Shown in pieces: positions 37,489-47,603 of a DNA stretch of 64,000 bases. Position 1 is the first letter of the stretch. Each line of letters opens with the position of its first letter. A program made the position numbers and the translations under genes. The DNA is from Nakamurella endophytica (GTDB taxonomy: Bacteria > Actinomycetota > Actinomycetes > Mycobacteriales > Nakamurellaceae), in assembly GCF_014646215.1 (NCBI RefSeq), contig NZ_BMNA01000004.1:142243-206242 (forward strand), read 5' to 3'. Under the pieces are notes generated by a model that was not told the DNA's origin, made no database searches, and saw nothing but the letters and a program-made list of their open reading frames with translations.

Positions 37489-39155
37489 TCGGTCACCTTC
37501 CGCGCGGACAGGCTGCCGCCGGCGGTGCCCAGGTCCGACTCGGCGACCCGGTCGGCGCTGCCGACGACACCGGCCTGTCCGGGCTGCTCCGGCCGGTCCG
37601 TGCCGGCGGTGTCGGGCAGGTCGGGCCCACCGGCCTCGTGGCCGCCGGTCATGGCGACGCCCAGCGACTCGGGGGTGACGGTGCGCGGGTCCAGCGGCGG
37701 GCCGATCCGGCCGCGCAGGATCACCCGCAGGGTGTCGGACATGCCGATCAGTTCCTCGAGGTCGGCGGAGATCAGCAGCACGGCCAGGCCGGCCGCCCGG
37801 GCGTTGCGGAGCTGGTCCCAGATGGCGGCCTGGGCGCCGACGTCGACGCCGCGGGTCGGGTGGCTGGCGATGAGCAACGCCGGGTCGCCGCTCATCTCCC
37901 GGCCGACGATCAGCTTCTGCTGGTTGCCGCCGGACAGCGCGGCGGCGAGCACGTCGATGCCGGGGGTGCGGACGTCGAACTGCTCGACGATGCGCCGGGT
38001 GTCGGCGCGGGCGGCGGCACGGTCGAGGAACATGCCCCTGGCGGCCGGGCGGCGGGTCTGGAAGCCCAGACACCGGTTCTCCCACAGCGTCGCCTCGAGC
38101 AGCAGGCCCTGGCGGTGCCGGTCCTCGGGGATGAACCCGACACCGGCCTCGCGGCGCCGGAGCGTGGACAGCCGGGTGACGTCCCGGCCGGCGAGCTCGA
38201 CGGCGCCGTCCGCGACCGGCTCGAGACCCATGATCGCGTCGACCAGCTCGGCCTGGCCGTTGCCCTCGACGCCGGCGATGCCGACCACCTCGCCGGCCCG
38301 GATGGACAGGTCGATGTCCGACAGCACGTCGCGGCCGACGCCGGCGACCCGCACCCCGCGCAGCCGCAGCACCTCGCGGTCGGTCACCGTCGACTCGCGC
38401 AGCTCCGGCACCGGCAGCGCCGAGCCGACCATCATCTCGGCGAGCTGGCGGTTGGTCACCTGGCGCGGGTCCGCGGTGCCGACCGTGGTCCCCCGCCGGA
38501 TGACGGTGATCTCGTCGGCGATGGCCCGCACCTCGTCGAGCTTGTGGGAGATGAAGATGATCGTCAGGCCCTCGGCCTTGAGGTCGGCCAGGTTGCCGAA
38601 CAGCTCGTCGACCTCCTGCGGCACCAGCACCGCGGTCGGCTCGTCGAGGATCAGGATCCGGGCGCCGCGGTAGAGCACCTTGATGATCTCGACGCGCTGC
38701 CGCGCGCCGACGCCGAGCTCCTCCACGAGCGCGCGGGGGTCGACGCCCAGGCCGTACCGCTGCGCGATGGCCTCGATGTCCCGCCGCGCCCGGGCGCCGT
38801 CCAGCCGGCCGGACGAGGTCGGCTCGGCCCCGAGGACCACGTTCTCCCAGACCGTCAGGTTGTCGGCGAGCATGAAGTGCTGGTGCACCATGCCGATCCC
38901 GGCGGCGATGGCGTCCGCCGGGGAGGCAAACGTCCTGGCCTGACCGTCGATCTCGATGGTGCCCTCGTCCGGCTGGTGCAGCCCGAACAGGGTCTTCATC
39001 AGCGTGGACTTGCCCGCGCCGTTCTCCCCCACCAGGGCGTGCACGGTGGCGCGCCGCACGGACAGGTTGATGTCGGAGTTGGCGACCACACCGGGGTACC
39101 GCTTGGTGATGCCGGTCAGCCGCACCGCGGGCGGCGCGTCGATCAGCGTGCTCAT
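37485..39155 (-). CDS. Nucleoside ABC importer ATPase, two fused ABC modules
   Basis: 556-residue ATPase with two ABC cassettes, as usual for the sugar/nucleoside class. The first has Walker A GENGAGKST (residues 43-51), an atypical signature LGVGARQRVEI and Walker B ILILDEPTAVL. The second has the intact signature LSGGNQQKLIVGRE but a degenerate Walker A, common in this class. It couples ATP hydrolysis to the two permeases encoded downstream. A C-terminal tail of about 50 Gly/Ala/Pro-rich residues is extra. Confidence 0.94.
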   Translation of the reverse strand: MSTLIDAPPAVRLTGITKRYPGVVANSDINLSVRRATVHALVGENGAGKSTLMKTLFGLHQPDEGTIEIDGQARTFASPADAIAAGIGMVHQHFMLADNLTVWENVVLGAEPTSSGRLDGARARRDIEAIAQRYGLGVDPRALVEELGVGARQRVEIIKVLYRGARILILDEPTAVLVPQEVDELFGNLADLKAEGLTIIFISHKLDEVRAIADEITVIRRGTTVGTADPRQVTNRQLAEMMVGSALPVPELRESTVTDREVLRLRGVRVAGVGRDVLSDIDLSIRAGEVVGIAGVEGNGQAELVDAIMGLEPVADGAVELAGRDVTRLSTLRRREAGVGFIPEDRHRQGLLLEATLWENRCLGFQTRRPAARGMFLDRAAARADTRRIVEQFDVRTPGIDVLAAALSGGNQQKLIVGREMSGDPALLIASHPTRGVDVGAQAAIWDQLRNARAAGLAVLLISADLEELIGMSDTLRVILRGRIGPPLDPRTVTPESLGVAMTGGHEAGGPDLPDTAGTDRPEQPGQAGVVGSADRVAESDLGTAGGSLSARKVTE

Positions 39156-39376
39156 CGCTGCTCCTGGTGGGTCACGTCGCTCCTCGTGGCCGGTGCCGAT
39201 GGCGACCCGGTCCGCCCGGGGGCGGTGCCGGTCCGGGTCATTCTGCGCGACCCGGGCGCGCCGCGCGCCGTCCGGGCGGCGGCCGCGCCGCGTCCGCCGG
39301 ACCCGGGCTGCGGCAGAAACGGCGAGGTCCGGCGCCCCGCTGCGCGCGGGGACACCGGACCTCGTCCGCTGCTGGG

Positions 39377-40648
39377 TCAGCCCAGGGTCGACGGCACCTT
39401 GATCTCACCGGAGATGATCTTGGCCTTGTAGTCGTCGAGCTTGGACTGGATGTCCGAGACGAAGCCGCCGGACGTCGCGTAGCCGACGCCGCCGTTCTTC
39501 AGGTCGTACACCTGGGTGCCGGTCAGCGGCTTGCCGGCCGCCACCGACTGGATCATCGCGTACACCGCGACGTCGACGTTCTTGACCGCGGAGGTCAGGA
39601 TGACGTCCTTGACGTCGGCCAGCGTCGGCAGGTTGTACTGGTCGGAGTCGACACCGATGGCCTTGGCGTTCGCGGCCTTGGCGGCCTTGAAGACGCCGGT
39701 GCCGGACCCGCCGGCCGCCGAGTAGATGATGTCCGCGCCGCCGTTGTACATGCCCTGGGCGATCGTCTGCCCCTTGTCGGGGGCGTTGAAGCCGCTGAAG
39801 TCCGGCGGCTGGGTGATGTACTTGTCGTCGATCTTGATGCCCGAGTTCGCGGCCTTGGCGCCCGCGTCGAACCCGGCCTGGAACGACTGGATCAGCGGGA
39901 CGTTGACGCCGCCGATGAAGCCGACGTGGCCCTTGGTGGACTTCAACGCTGCGGCGACGCCGACCAGGAACGAGCTCTGCTCGGCCGCGAAGGTCAGGCC
40001 GGCCACGTTCTTCAGCGGGCCGCCCTGCCGGGACGGATCGGTCAGCGACGCGTCGTCGACGATGGCGAAGTGGACGTCCGGGTTGGCCTCGGCGACCGTG
40101 CCCATGGCGGTGGCGTAGTCGAAGCCCACCGCGATGACGGTGTTGGCGCCCTGGTCCACCAGCTGGCTGAGCCGGTCGACCTTCTTCTGGTCGGGCTCGC
40201 CGACGGTCGCGGCCAGCTCGGCCACCAGCTGCACGCCCTGGCCGGTGGCGTTCGCGACACCGCGGGCCGCGGAGTCGGTGAAGGACTGGTCGCCCTTCGG
40301 GCCGTCGTAGGCCATGCCGAGCTTGACGGTGCCCGGGTCGCCGGTCAGCTTGGGGAACTGCTCGGCAGAGGTCTGGCCGGAGCCCGAGGAGGCCCCCGAG
40401 CCTCCCGACGAACCGCCGGGCATCGAGCTGCCGCTCATCCCGCTCATGCCGCTCATGTCGGAGCTGCTGCTGCCGCCCCCGGTGGACATCGGGACGGTGC
40501 CGCTGGGCGTCGACGTCGCACTGGTCGGGCTCTCGGAGGTGGTGGACCCCGAGTTGCTGGTGCTGCTGCTGCCACCGCCGCAGGCGGTGAGGGCGAGCGC
40601 CGCGGCAGCCACCCCGGCGATCAATGTGACGCTGCGCGTACGAAGCAC
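39377..40648 (-). CDS. BMP-family nucleoside-binding lipoprotein
   Basis: 423-residue substrate-binding lipoprotein. The signal peptide ends in the lipobox LTAC with C23. About 80 residues of Ser/Gly/Thr/Met linker follow, including MSGMSGMSG, then the BMP/PnrA fold starting near PGTVKLGMAYDGPKGDQSF. The GTG start at 40648 is set by the GGAG ribosome-binding site just upstream and gives a normal signal peptide. It lies about 220 bp upstream of the ATPase gene. The linked cdd and the surrounding phosphorylases indicate nucleosides as ligands. Confidence 0.92.
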   Translation of the reverse strand: MLRTRSVTLIAGVAAAALALTACGGGSSSTSNSGSTTSESPTSATSTPSGTVPMSTGGGSSSSDMSGMSGMSGSSMPGGSSGGSGASSGSGQTSAEQFPKLTGDPGTVKLGMAYDGPKGDQSFTDSAARGVANATGQGVQLVAELAATVGEPDQKKVDRLSQLVDQGANTVIAVGFDYATAMGTVAEANPDVHFAIVDDASLTDPSRQGGPLKNVAGLTFAAEQSSFLVGVAAALKSTKGHVGFIGGVNVPLIQSFQAGFDAGAKAANSGIKIDDKYITQPPDFSGFNAPDKGQTIAQGMYNGGADIIYSAAGGSGTGVFKAAKAANAKAIGVDSDQYNLPTLADVKDVILTSAVKNVDVAVYAMIQSVAAGKPLTGTQVYDLKNGGVGYATSGGFVSDIQSKLDDYKAKIISGEIKVPSTLG

Positions 40649-41483
40649 AAGGTCTCCTTCTGCTGTGACCGGCCGGGCCGGTGCCGACGGGCGTCGGCGC
40701 TGTGGTGCGGGCGTGCGGCGACGACCCGGTTCTCCCGCCTGCGGGCGGGCGCGCTGATCGTCCCACGGCTGGCCGGACCCGGACCACGGTGACCGGATGC
40801 CGGGCACCGTCCCCGGCCCACCCCGAGGGCTCGCCCGCGTCGCGTCCCGCGGTGCCCGCGGCGGCGACGCACCGGCTACGCCGACAGGGTGAACGGTGCG
40901 CGACGTTACCGGCGGCCGCGGAGGGCCCGGAAGAGCAGCCGTCGGTCCGTGACCCAATCGTGCCCTCGCACCCGGCGGGGTCCGCGGCGTCGCAGCACCG
41001 GCCGGACGGGCCCGCGGGTCCGGCCGGATCGCCCGGACGGCAGGGGCCGCGGAGCCGGCGGGCCGCCACCCGGCACGGGCCGGTGTCGATCTTGTCCGAG
41101 CCTGTCCGACCGTGTCCGGTTCGGCACCGCCGGGTCCGCGCCGGCAGCCGTCCACGGGCCACCGGCACATCTCCGACAGTGCTCGGACAGTGCTCGGACA
41201 GGGCCCGGACCTGCCGGAAGGCTGTCCGTCAGCTCACAGCGCGCAGGTTGGCTGCCCGTGTGAACACAGGGTTAGCATCGATCAGGCTGACCGCTCGCGC
41301 GAGGGTCGTCGCAGGTGCGACGGGTCGTCACGGGAGCCCGTCGGGCGTCGGGGCTGCAGGTGTCGGTCCGCGCCCGCCGGGCGGCCGGCCAGCAGCGGAC
41401 ACGGGTGGCATCCGTCTCCGCCCGATCGGTGGACGTCCTCACCGGCCCGGAACCGCCCGCCGCTGACGCCGGAGGTCGCAGCT
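40649..41483. other. 835-bp gene-free region between the importer and sdh operons
   Basis: No credible gene on either strand: the frames here are short, low-complexity shadows. It must hold the divergent promoters of the BMP operon (minus) and sdhCDAB (plus). Notable contents are a cluster of TGTCCG/CGGACA motifs at 41093-41228, the decamer GTGTGAACAC at 41258-41267, and TTGGCT-N19-TAGCAT at 41248-41278, a possible sdh promoter that would leave a 5' leader of about 200 nt. Confidence 0.7.
41093..41228. promoter_or_regulatory. Array of TGTCCG motifs upstream of sdhCDAB
   Basis: Three direct copies of TGTCCG(A/G) start at 41093, 41103 and 41113, exactly 10 bp apart. After a 60-bp gap come two copies of CTCGGACA in the opposite orientation at 41182 and 41193, 11 bp apart, and a further TGTCCG at 41223. 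The segment TCCGACAGTGCTCGGA (41172-41187) is itself an inverted repeat. Spacing near one helical turn suggests a protein-binding array. Confidence 0.5.
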
Positions 41484-41921
41484 ATGTCGCAGTCCACCGC
41501 CCTACCGGGCCCCGGCCCGGTCGCCGTGCCGCCGCCCCGGCGCGGCTCGGTGTACCGGGGAGTCGAGGGCATGTGGTCCTGGGTGGCCCACCGGATCACC
41601 GGTGTGCTCACCTTCTTCTTCCTGTTCGCGCACGTCCTGGACACCTCGCTGGTGCGGGTGTCGCCGGACACCTACGACCGGATCATCGAGACCTACAAGA
41701 ACCCGTTCGTCAACCTGCTCGAGGTCGGGCTGGTCGGCGCCGTGCTGTTCCACGCGCTCAACGGCATCCGGGTCACGCTGATCGACTTCTGGTCCAAGGG
41801 CACCCGGCTGCAGCGGCCGATGCTGTGGGTCGTGCTGGCCGTCTGGGTCGTGCTGATGGTGCCCGGGGTCTACTTCATGCTCCAGCACACCGTCCGGGTG
41901 ATGTTCGGCGGTGCGGCGTGA
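41484..41921 (+). CDS. sdhC: Succinate dehydrogenase cytochrome b556 subunit
   Basis: 145-residue membrane anchor with three hydrophobic helices. The haem-binding region HRITGVLTFFFLFAHVLDTS holds the conserved histidine and the Sdh_cyt signature. The ATG follows GGAGG at 8 nt spacing; the longer frame upstream has no support. The protein ends in GGAA, and its TGA stop overlaps a GTG that opens the first of two mini-ORFs before sdhD. It forms the quinone- and haem-binding membrane part of complex II with SdhD. Confidence 0.95.
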   Translation: MSQSTALPGPGPVAVPPPRRGSVYRGVEGMWSWVAHRITGVLTFFFLFAHVLDTSLVRVSPDTYDRIIETYKNPFVNLLEVGLVGAVLFHALNGIRVTLIDFWSKGTRLQRPMLWVVLAVWVVLMVPGVYFMLQHTVRVMFGGAA

Positions 41922-41992
41922 CCGCGCACCGCACGGGTGCAACGTCACCCAGCAGCCGCCGAACCATCGACACCGCCGGAGGTGCGGCATGA
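41918..41992 (+). CDS. Mini-ORF a, 24 residues, between sdhC and sdhD
   Basis: Opens with a GTG inside the sdhC stop (GTGA) and ends in a TGA inside the ATG of the next mini-ORF (ATGA). The peptide begins (M)TAHRTGATSPSSRRTID and ends GGAA, like the C-terminus of SdhC itself. It is basic and Ser/Thr-rich with no membrane helix. Function unknown; it may act only to carry ribosomes from sdhC to sdhD. Confidence 0.5.
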   Translation: MTAHRTGATSPSSRRTIDTAGGAA

Positions 41993-42059
41993 CCGCGCAC
42001 CGCACCGGTTCGACGTCAGCCAGCAGCCGCCGGACCATCGACACCGCCGGGGGTGCAGC
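41918..42059 (+). repeat. Two tandem 71-bp repeats between sdhC and sdhD
   Basis: Unit 1 is 41918-41988 and unit 2 is 41989-42059, with 8 mismatches and no indels. Each unit carries a start codon, 23 codons and a ribosome-binding site for the next start. The 71-bp length (23 codons plus 2 bases) is what keeps each stop overlapping the following start by 4 nt. Confidence 0.92.
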
Positions 42060-42063
42060 ATGA
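41989..42063 (+). CDS. Mini-ORF b, 24 residues, tandem copy of mini-ORF a
   Basis: ATG preceded by GGAGGT at 5-nt spacing, better than the sites of mini-ORF a or sdhD. It ends in a TGA overlapping the sdhD ATG. It differs from mini-ORF a by two residues (A to S, P to A); the other codon differences are third-position and synonymous, apart from GTG versus ATG at the start. Part of the 71-bp tandem duplication. Confidence 0.5.
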   Translation: MTAHRTGSTSASSRRTIDTAGGAA

Positions 42064-42491
42064 CCGCCGCGTACGACCCGCCCGCCACGCGCGGCATCGA
42101 GGCACCGCGGGCGCCGCGTCGCAAGCTCGGCGGCCGCCGCTCGAACATGGAGATGTACTCCTGGCTGTTCATGCGGCTGTCCGGCATCGTGCTGGTGGTC
42201 CTGGTGCTCGGCCACCTGCTGATCATGAACGTGCTGGACGGCGGCGTGCACCGGATCAACTGGGGCTTCGTCGCCGGTCGCTGGGCCTCCCCGTTCTGGC
42301 AGGTCTGGGACCTGCTGATGCTGTGGCTCGCCGAGCTCCACGGCGCGAACGGGCTGCGCACGGTCATCAACGACTACGCCCGCAAGGACGGCACGCGGTT
42401 CTGGCTGCTGATGCTGCTGGCCGCCTCGGTGCTGCTCACCGTCGGGCTGGGCACCCTGGTGATCTTCACCTTCGACCCGACCATCTCCTGA
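42060..42491 (+). CDS. sdhD: Succinate dehydrogenase hydrophobic membrane anchor subunit
   Basis: 143-residue membrane protein with three helices: one in SWLFMRLSGIVLVVLVLGHL (with the haem-region histidine at its end), a second around the WDLLMLWLAELHGANG segment and a third near the C-terminus. The ATG at 42060 overlaps the stop of mini-ORF b and has only GGGGGT as ribosome-binding site, so its translation probably depends on coupling. It partners SdhC. Confidence 0.94.
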   Translation: MTAAYDPPATRGIEAPRAPRRKLGGRRSNMEMYSWLFMRLSGIVLVVLVLGHLLIMNVLDGGVHRINWGFVAGRWASPFWQVWDLLMLWLAELHGANGLRTVINDYARKDGTRFWLLMLLAASVLLTVGLGTLVIFTFDPTIS

Positions 42492-42510
42492 GGCGGAAGG
42501 TCCACCGACC

Positions 42511-44300
<1,790 letters not shown>

Positions 44301-44301
<1 letters not shown>

Positions 44302-45101
44302 TGACCCTCACCGCCGACACCGGCATCGGGGCGCTCGGCGACCCGTCGGGGCCCGGGCCCGCGCAGCTGCCGCCCATCCCGGACGGGGCCGTCATGGTGA
44401 CCGTGACGATCCAGCGGTTCAACCCGGAGCTGGACGAGGCGCCGCACCGCGAGTCGTACCGGATCCCCGCACTGCCCACCGACCGGATCCTGAACCTGCT
44501 GCACTACATCAAGTGGTACATCGACGGGACGCTGACGTTCCGGCGGTCGTGCGCGCACGGCATCTGCGGGTCGGACGCCATGCGGATCAACGGCCGGAAC
44601 CGGCTGGCGTGCAAGGTCCTGGTCAAGGACGTGATCACGGACAAGAAGACCGAGGTCACCGTCGAGCCGATCAAGGGCCTGCCGCTGGAGAAGGACCTCC
44701 TGGTCGACATGGAGCCGTTCTTCGAGGCCTACCGCAAGGTGCAGCCGTTCCTGATCACGCACAGCAACGAGCCGAGCCGGGAGTGGATCCAGTCGCCGGA
44801 GGACCGTGCGCGGTTCGACGACACCACCAAGTGCATCCTGTGCGCGGCGTGCACCACGTCGTGCCCGGTCTACTGGTCCGAGGACGCGTACGTGGGGCCG
44901 GCGGCCATCGTCAACGCCCACCGGTTCATCTTCGACTCCCGCGACCAGGGCGGCCAGGAGCGGCTCGAGATCCTGTCGGACGCCGAGGGTGTGTGGCGCT
45001 GCCGGACCACCTTCAACTGCACGGACGCCTGCCCCCGCGGCATCGAGGTCACCAAGGCGATCCAGGAGGTCAAGCGGGCGCTGATGTTCCGGCGCATCTG
45101 A
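44301..45101 (+). CDS. sdhB: Succinate dehydrogenase iron-sulfur subunit
   Basis: 266-residue iron-sulfur protein passing electrons from FAD to quinone. The [2Fe-2S] site uses C84, C89 and C104, with D92 at the position often occupied by cysteine, as in E. coli. The [4Fe-4S] and [3Fe-4S] motifs CILCAACTTSCP and CTDACPRGIEV are complete. It is the last gene of sdhCDAB. Confidence 0.97.
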
Positions 45102-45107
45102 CCCCCG

Positions 45108-45127
45108 GCCGGGCTGCACGGCCCGGC
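45108..45127. terminator. Hairpin between sdhB and araA
   Basis: 7-bp GC stem (GCCGGGC/GCCCGGC) with a 6-nt loop between convergent genes. A modest but well-placed terminator candidate. Confidence 0.4.
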
Positions 45128-45135
45128 GGTGCTGG

Positions 45136-46641
45136 TCAGAGGCCCCTGGCGAGTCGGTGGTAGGCCTGGTTCCACCGCAGTTCCTGCTGGAACCGGCGGA
45201 TCTCGGTGGTCTCGTCGATGACGACCAGCTCGGTGGCCACGATCTCGGCCCAGTCCGCGAGCTCGTCCACGGTCAGCGCGGTGGACAGCACCGTGTGGTG
45301 CGGCGCCCCGGCGGTCAGCCAGGCCTCGGCCGAGGTCTCGAGGTCGGGGGCGGGCTGCCAGACGGCCCGGGCCACCGGCAGTTTCGGCAGGGCCTGCGGT
45401 GGGTCCACCACCGTCACCCGGTTCGCGACCAGCCGGAAGCGCTCCCCCAGGTCGGCGATCCCGACGACGACCGCCGGGCCCGGCGCCGCGGTGAACACCA
45501 GCCGGACGGGGTCCTCCCGGCCGCCGATCCCCAGCGGGTGGATCTCGACCGTCGGCCGCGCCGCGGCGATCGACGGGCACACCTCGAGCATGTGGGCGCC
45601 GAGGATGAGCGCAGGATCAGCACCCAGGTCGTAGGTGTAGTCCTCCATGAACGAGGTGCCACCCGGCCGCCCCACCGCCATGGCCTTGGCGGTGTGCAGC
45701 AGGACCGAGGTCTTCCAGTCGCCCTCCCCGCCGAACCCGTACCCGTCGGCCATCAGCCGCTGGACGGCCAGTCCCGGCAGCTGCCGCAGCCCACCCAGGT
45801 CCTCGAAGTTGGTGGTGAACGCGCCGAACCCGCCGTCCTCGAGGAAGCCCCGCAGCCCGACCTCGACGGCGGCGGCGTAGCGGAGCGACTTGTGTCGCTG
45901 CCCGTCCGGGCGTAGCTCCGGTGCCACGTCGTACAGCGAGAGGTACTGCTCCACGACGTCGCCCACCGCGGCGGGCGTGGCGGCGTCCACCCGCTCGACG
46001 AGGTCGTTGACGCCCCAGGTGTTCACCGACACCCCGAACCGGGCCTCGGCCTCGACCTTGTCGCCCTCGGTGACCGCGACGCCGCGCATGTTGTCGCCGA
46101 ACCGCGCCACCTTGAGCCGGCGGATGGCACGCGCGCCGAGCGCGGCCCGCTGCCAGGACGCCACCCGGGCGACGACCCTGGGGTTGCCGACGTGGCCGGC
46201 GACCGTCTTGCGGGCGACGCCGAGACGCGTCTGGATGTATCCTACCTCGCGGTCGCCGTGCGCGGCCTGGTTGAGGTTCATGAAGTCCATGTCGATCTCG
46301 GCCCACGGCAGGTCGACGTTGGCCTGGGTGTGCAGGTGCAGCAACGGCTTCTGCAGCGCCCCGAGACCGCTGATCCACATCTTGGCCGGCGAGAAGGTGT
46401 GCATCCAGATGACCAGACCGGCGCAGTCGTCGTCCGCGTTGGCCTCCAGCACGATCCGCCGGATGGCGTCCGCATCGGTCAGCACCGGCTTCCACACCAC
46501 GGGCAGCGGCAGGTCCTCCGCGGCGTCCAGCTGCTCGGCGATCTCCCGGGACTGCCGGGCCACCTGGTCGAGCGTCTCGGGTCCGTAGAGCCCTTGACTG
46601 CCGGTCAGGAACCAGCACTCGGCACGGGCCGGTGTCACCAT
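45136..46641 (-). CDS. araA: L-arabinose isomerase
   Basis: 501-residue enzyme interconverting L-arabinose and L-ribulose, Mn-dependent. Family motifs near the N-terminus ([14 protein letters not shown]), the active-site region [34 protein letters not shown] in several parts, and [12 protein letters not shown] are visible. Length equals E. coli AraA (500). The ATG follows GAGG. It lies downstream of araD in one operon. No L-ribulokinase gene (araB) is seen beside it. Confidence 0.95.
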   Translation of the reverse strand: MVTPARAECWFLTGSQGLYGPETLDQVARQSREIAEQLDAAEDLPLPVVWKPVLTDADAIRRIVLEANADDDCAGLVIWMHTFSPAKMWISGLGALQKPLLHLHTQANVDLPWAEIDMDFMNLNQAAHGDREVGYIQTRLGVARKTVAGHVGNPRVVARVASWQRAALGARAIRRLKVARFGDNMRGVAVTEGDKVEAEARFGVSVNTWGVNDLVERVDAATPAAVGDVVEQYLSLYDVAPELRPDGQRHKSLRYAAAVEVGLRGFLEDGGFGAFTTNFEDLGGLRQLPGLAVQRLMADGYGFGGEGDWKTSVLLHTAKAMAVGRPGGTSFMEDYTYDLGADPALILGAHMLEVCPSIAAARPTVEIHPLGIGGREDPVRLVFTAAPGPAVVVGIADLGERFRLVANRVTVVDPPQALPKLPVARAVWQPAPDLETSAEAWLTAGAPHHTVLSTALTVDELADWAEIVATELVVIDETTEIRRFQQELRWNQAYHRLARGL

Positions 46642-46723
46642 CGGGGGTCCTCTCGACGGGGCGGACGCCGTCGCGGTGCGCGCTCTGCCGCCGCTGCCGT
46701 CCGCCGGGTGGGGTGGCGCGGGC

Positions 46724-47401
46724 TCAGCCCTGGCCGTACACGTGCTGGTAGCGCTCGTACAGGGCGTCCACGTCGGACTGCTCGAGGGGGACGGGCGTGC
46801 CGAGCTGCTGCGCGAGGAACGCCGCGCGGCAGACCTCCTCGCACAGGACCGCGGCCTTGACCGCGGCCCGGGCGTCGCGGCCGACGGTGAAGGGCCCGTG
46901 GTTGGCCATCAGCACCGCCCGGGACCTGCTGCGCTGCAACGTGTCGACGATCCCCCGGCCGATCGAGTCGTCGCCGATGCGGGCGAACGGCCCGACCGGG
47001 ATGGGGCCGCCGAACTCGTCGGCCATCATCGTCAAGGTGCAGGGCACCGGCGTCCGCAGCGCCGACCAGGCGCAGGCGTAGGTCGAGTGGGTGTGCACGA
47101 CGCCGCCGACCTCGGGCATGTGCCGGTACACGTAGGCGTGGGCCGCCGTGTCGGAGCTCGGCGTGTGATCGCCGTCGACCAGGACGCCGTCCAGGTCGGT
47201 GACGACCATGGACGCGGCCGAGAGGTCGTCGTAGGACACCCCCGACGGCTTGATGACCATCAGGTCGTGGCCCGGGACCCGCGCCGAGACGTTGCCGGCG
47301 GTCCAGACCACCAGGCCGTTGCGGACGAGTTCGCCGTGCAGCCGGGCGACCTCGTCGCGCAGGGTCCGCACCGTCTCCCGGGCGGCGTCCGGGACGGTCA
47401 C
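46724..47401 (-). CDS. araD: L-ribulose-5-phosphate 4-epimerase
   Basis: 225-residue class II aldolase/epimerase giving D-xylulose-5-phosphate. Zinc and substrate motifs are visible: [22 protein letters not shown], and [10 protein letters not shown] with the HxH pair. The GTG at 47401 gives the E. coli AraD length (231); the GTG at 47479 would add 26 Ala/Val/Pro-rich residues and is an alternative. A LacI-type operator sits upstream at 47502-47515. araA follows 82 nt downstream. Confidence 0.9.
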   Translation of the reverse strand: MTVPDAARETVRTLRDEVARLHGELVRNGLVVWTAGNVSARVPGHDLMVIKPSGVSYDDLSAASMVVTDLDGVLVDGDHTPSSDTAAHAYVYRHMPEVGGVVHTHSTYACAWSALRTPVPCTLTMMADEFGGPIPVGPFARIGDDSIGRGIVDTLQRSRSRAVLMANHGPFTVGRDARAAVKAAVLCEEVCRAAFLAQQLGTPVPLEQSDVDALYERYQHVYGQG

Positions 47402-47501
47402 CGCGGCCGTCCCGGCCGGCGCGACGGCAGCGCAGGACCCGGCACGGACATCGACGGCCCCCTTCGGCAGCTGCGGCACCGCACCGTGGCGGCACCTGCA
47501 G

Positions 47502-47515
47502 TGTGAACGCTAACA
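47502..47515. promoter_or_regulatory. LacI-family operator upstream of araD
   Basis: TGTGAACGCTAACA matches the LacI/GalR-type palindrome TGTTAGCGCTAACA with two mismatches in the left half and keeps the central CG. It is placed just upstream of araD, next to the LacI-family gene, and is the natural site for sugar-responsive repression of araDA. Confidence 0.65.
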
Positions 47516-47560
47516 CCGCGGGACGTCAACCGGTGCGGCCGCTCGGGCAGCGACGGCACC

Positions 47561-47593
47561 GCCGGCGGCAGCCGGAATCCGGCTACCGCCGGC
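47561..47593 (-). terminator. Terminator after the LacI-family gene
   Basis: 15-bp stem with one mismatch (47561-47575 with 47579-47593) and a 3-nt loop, 10 nt past the stop of the minus-strand regulator gene. Confidence 0.65.
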
Positions 47594-47603
47594 GCCAGCC
47601 GGT

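Noticed and set aside
41258-41267. GTGTGAACAC as a Crp/GlxR site at the sdh promoter
   Set aside because: It is a short palindrome-like decamer but does not extend to the TGTGA-N6-TCACA pattern, so it was only noted in the region description.
47402-47479. Longer araD start at GTG 47479
   Set aside because: It adds 26 Ala/Val/Pro-rich residues not expected in AraD; the 47401 start gives the family length.
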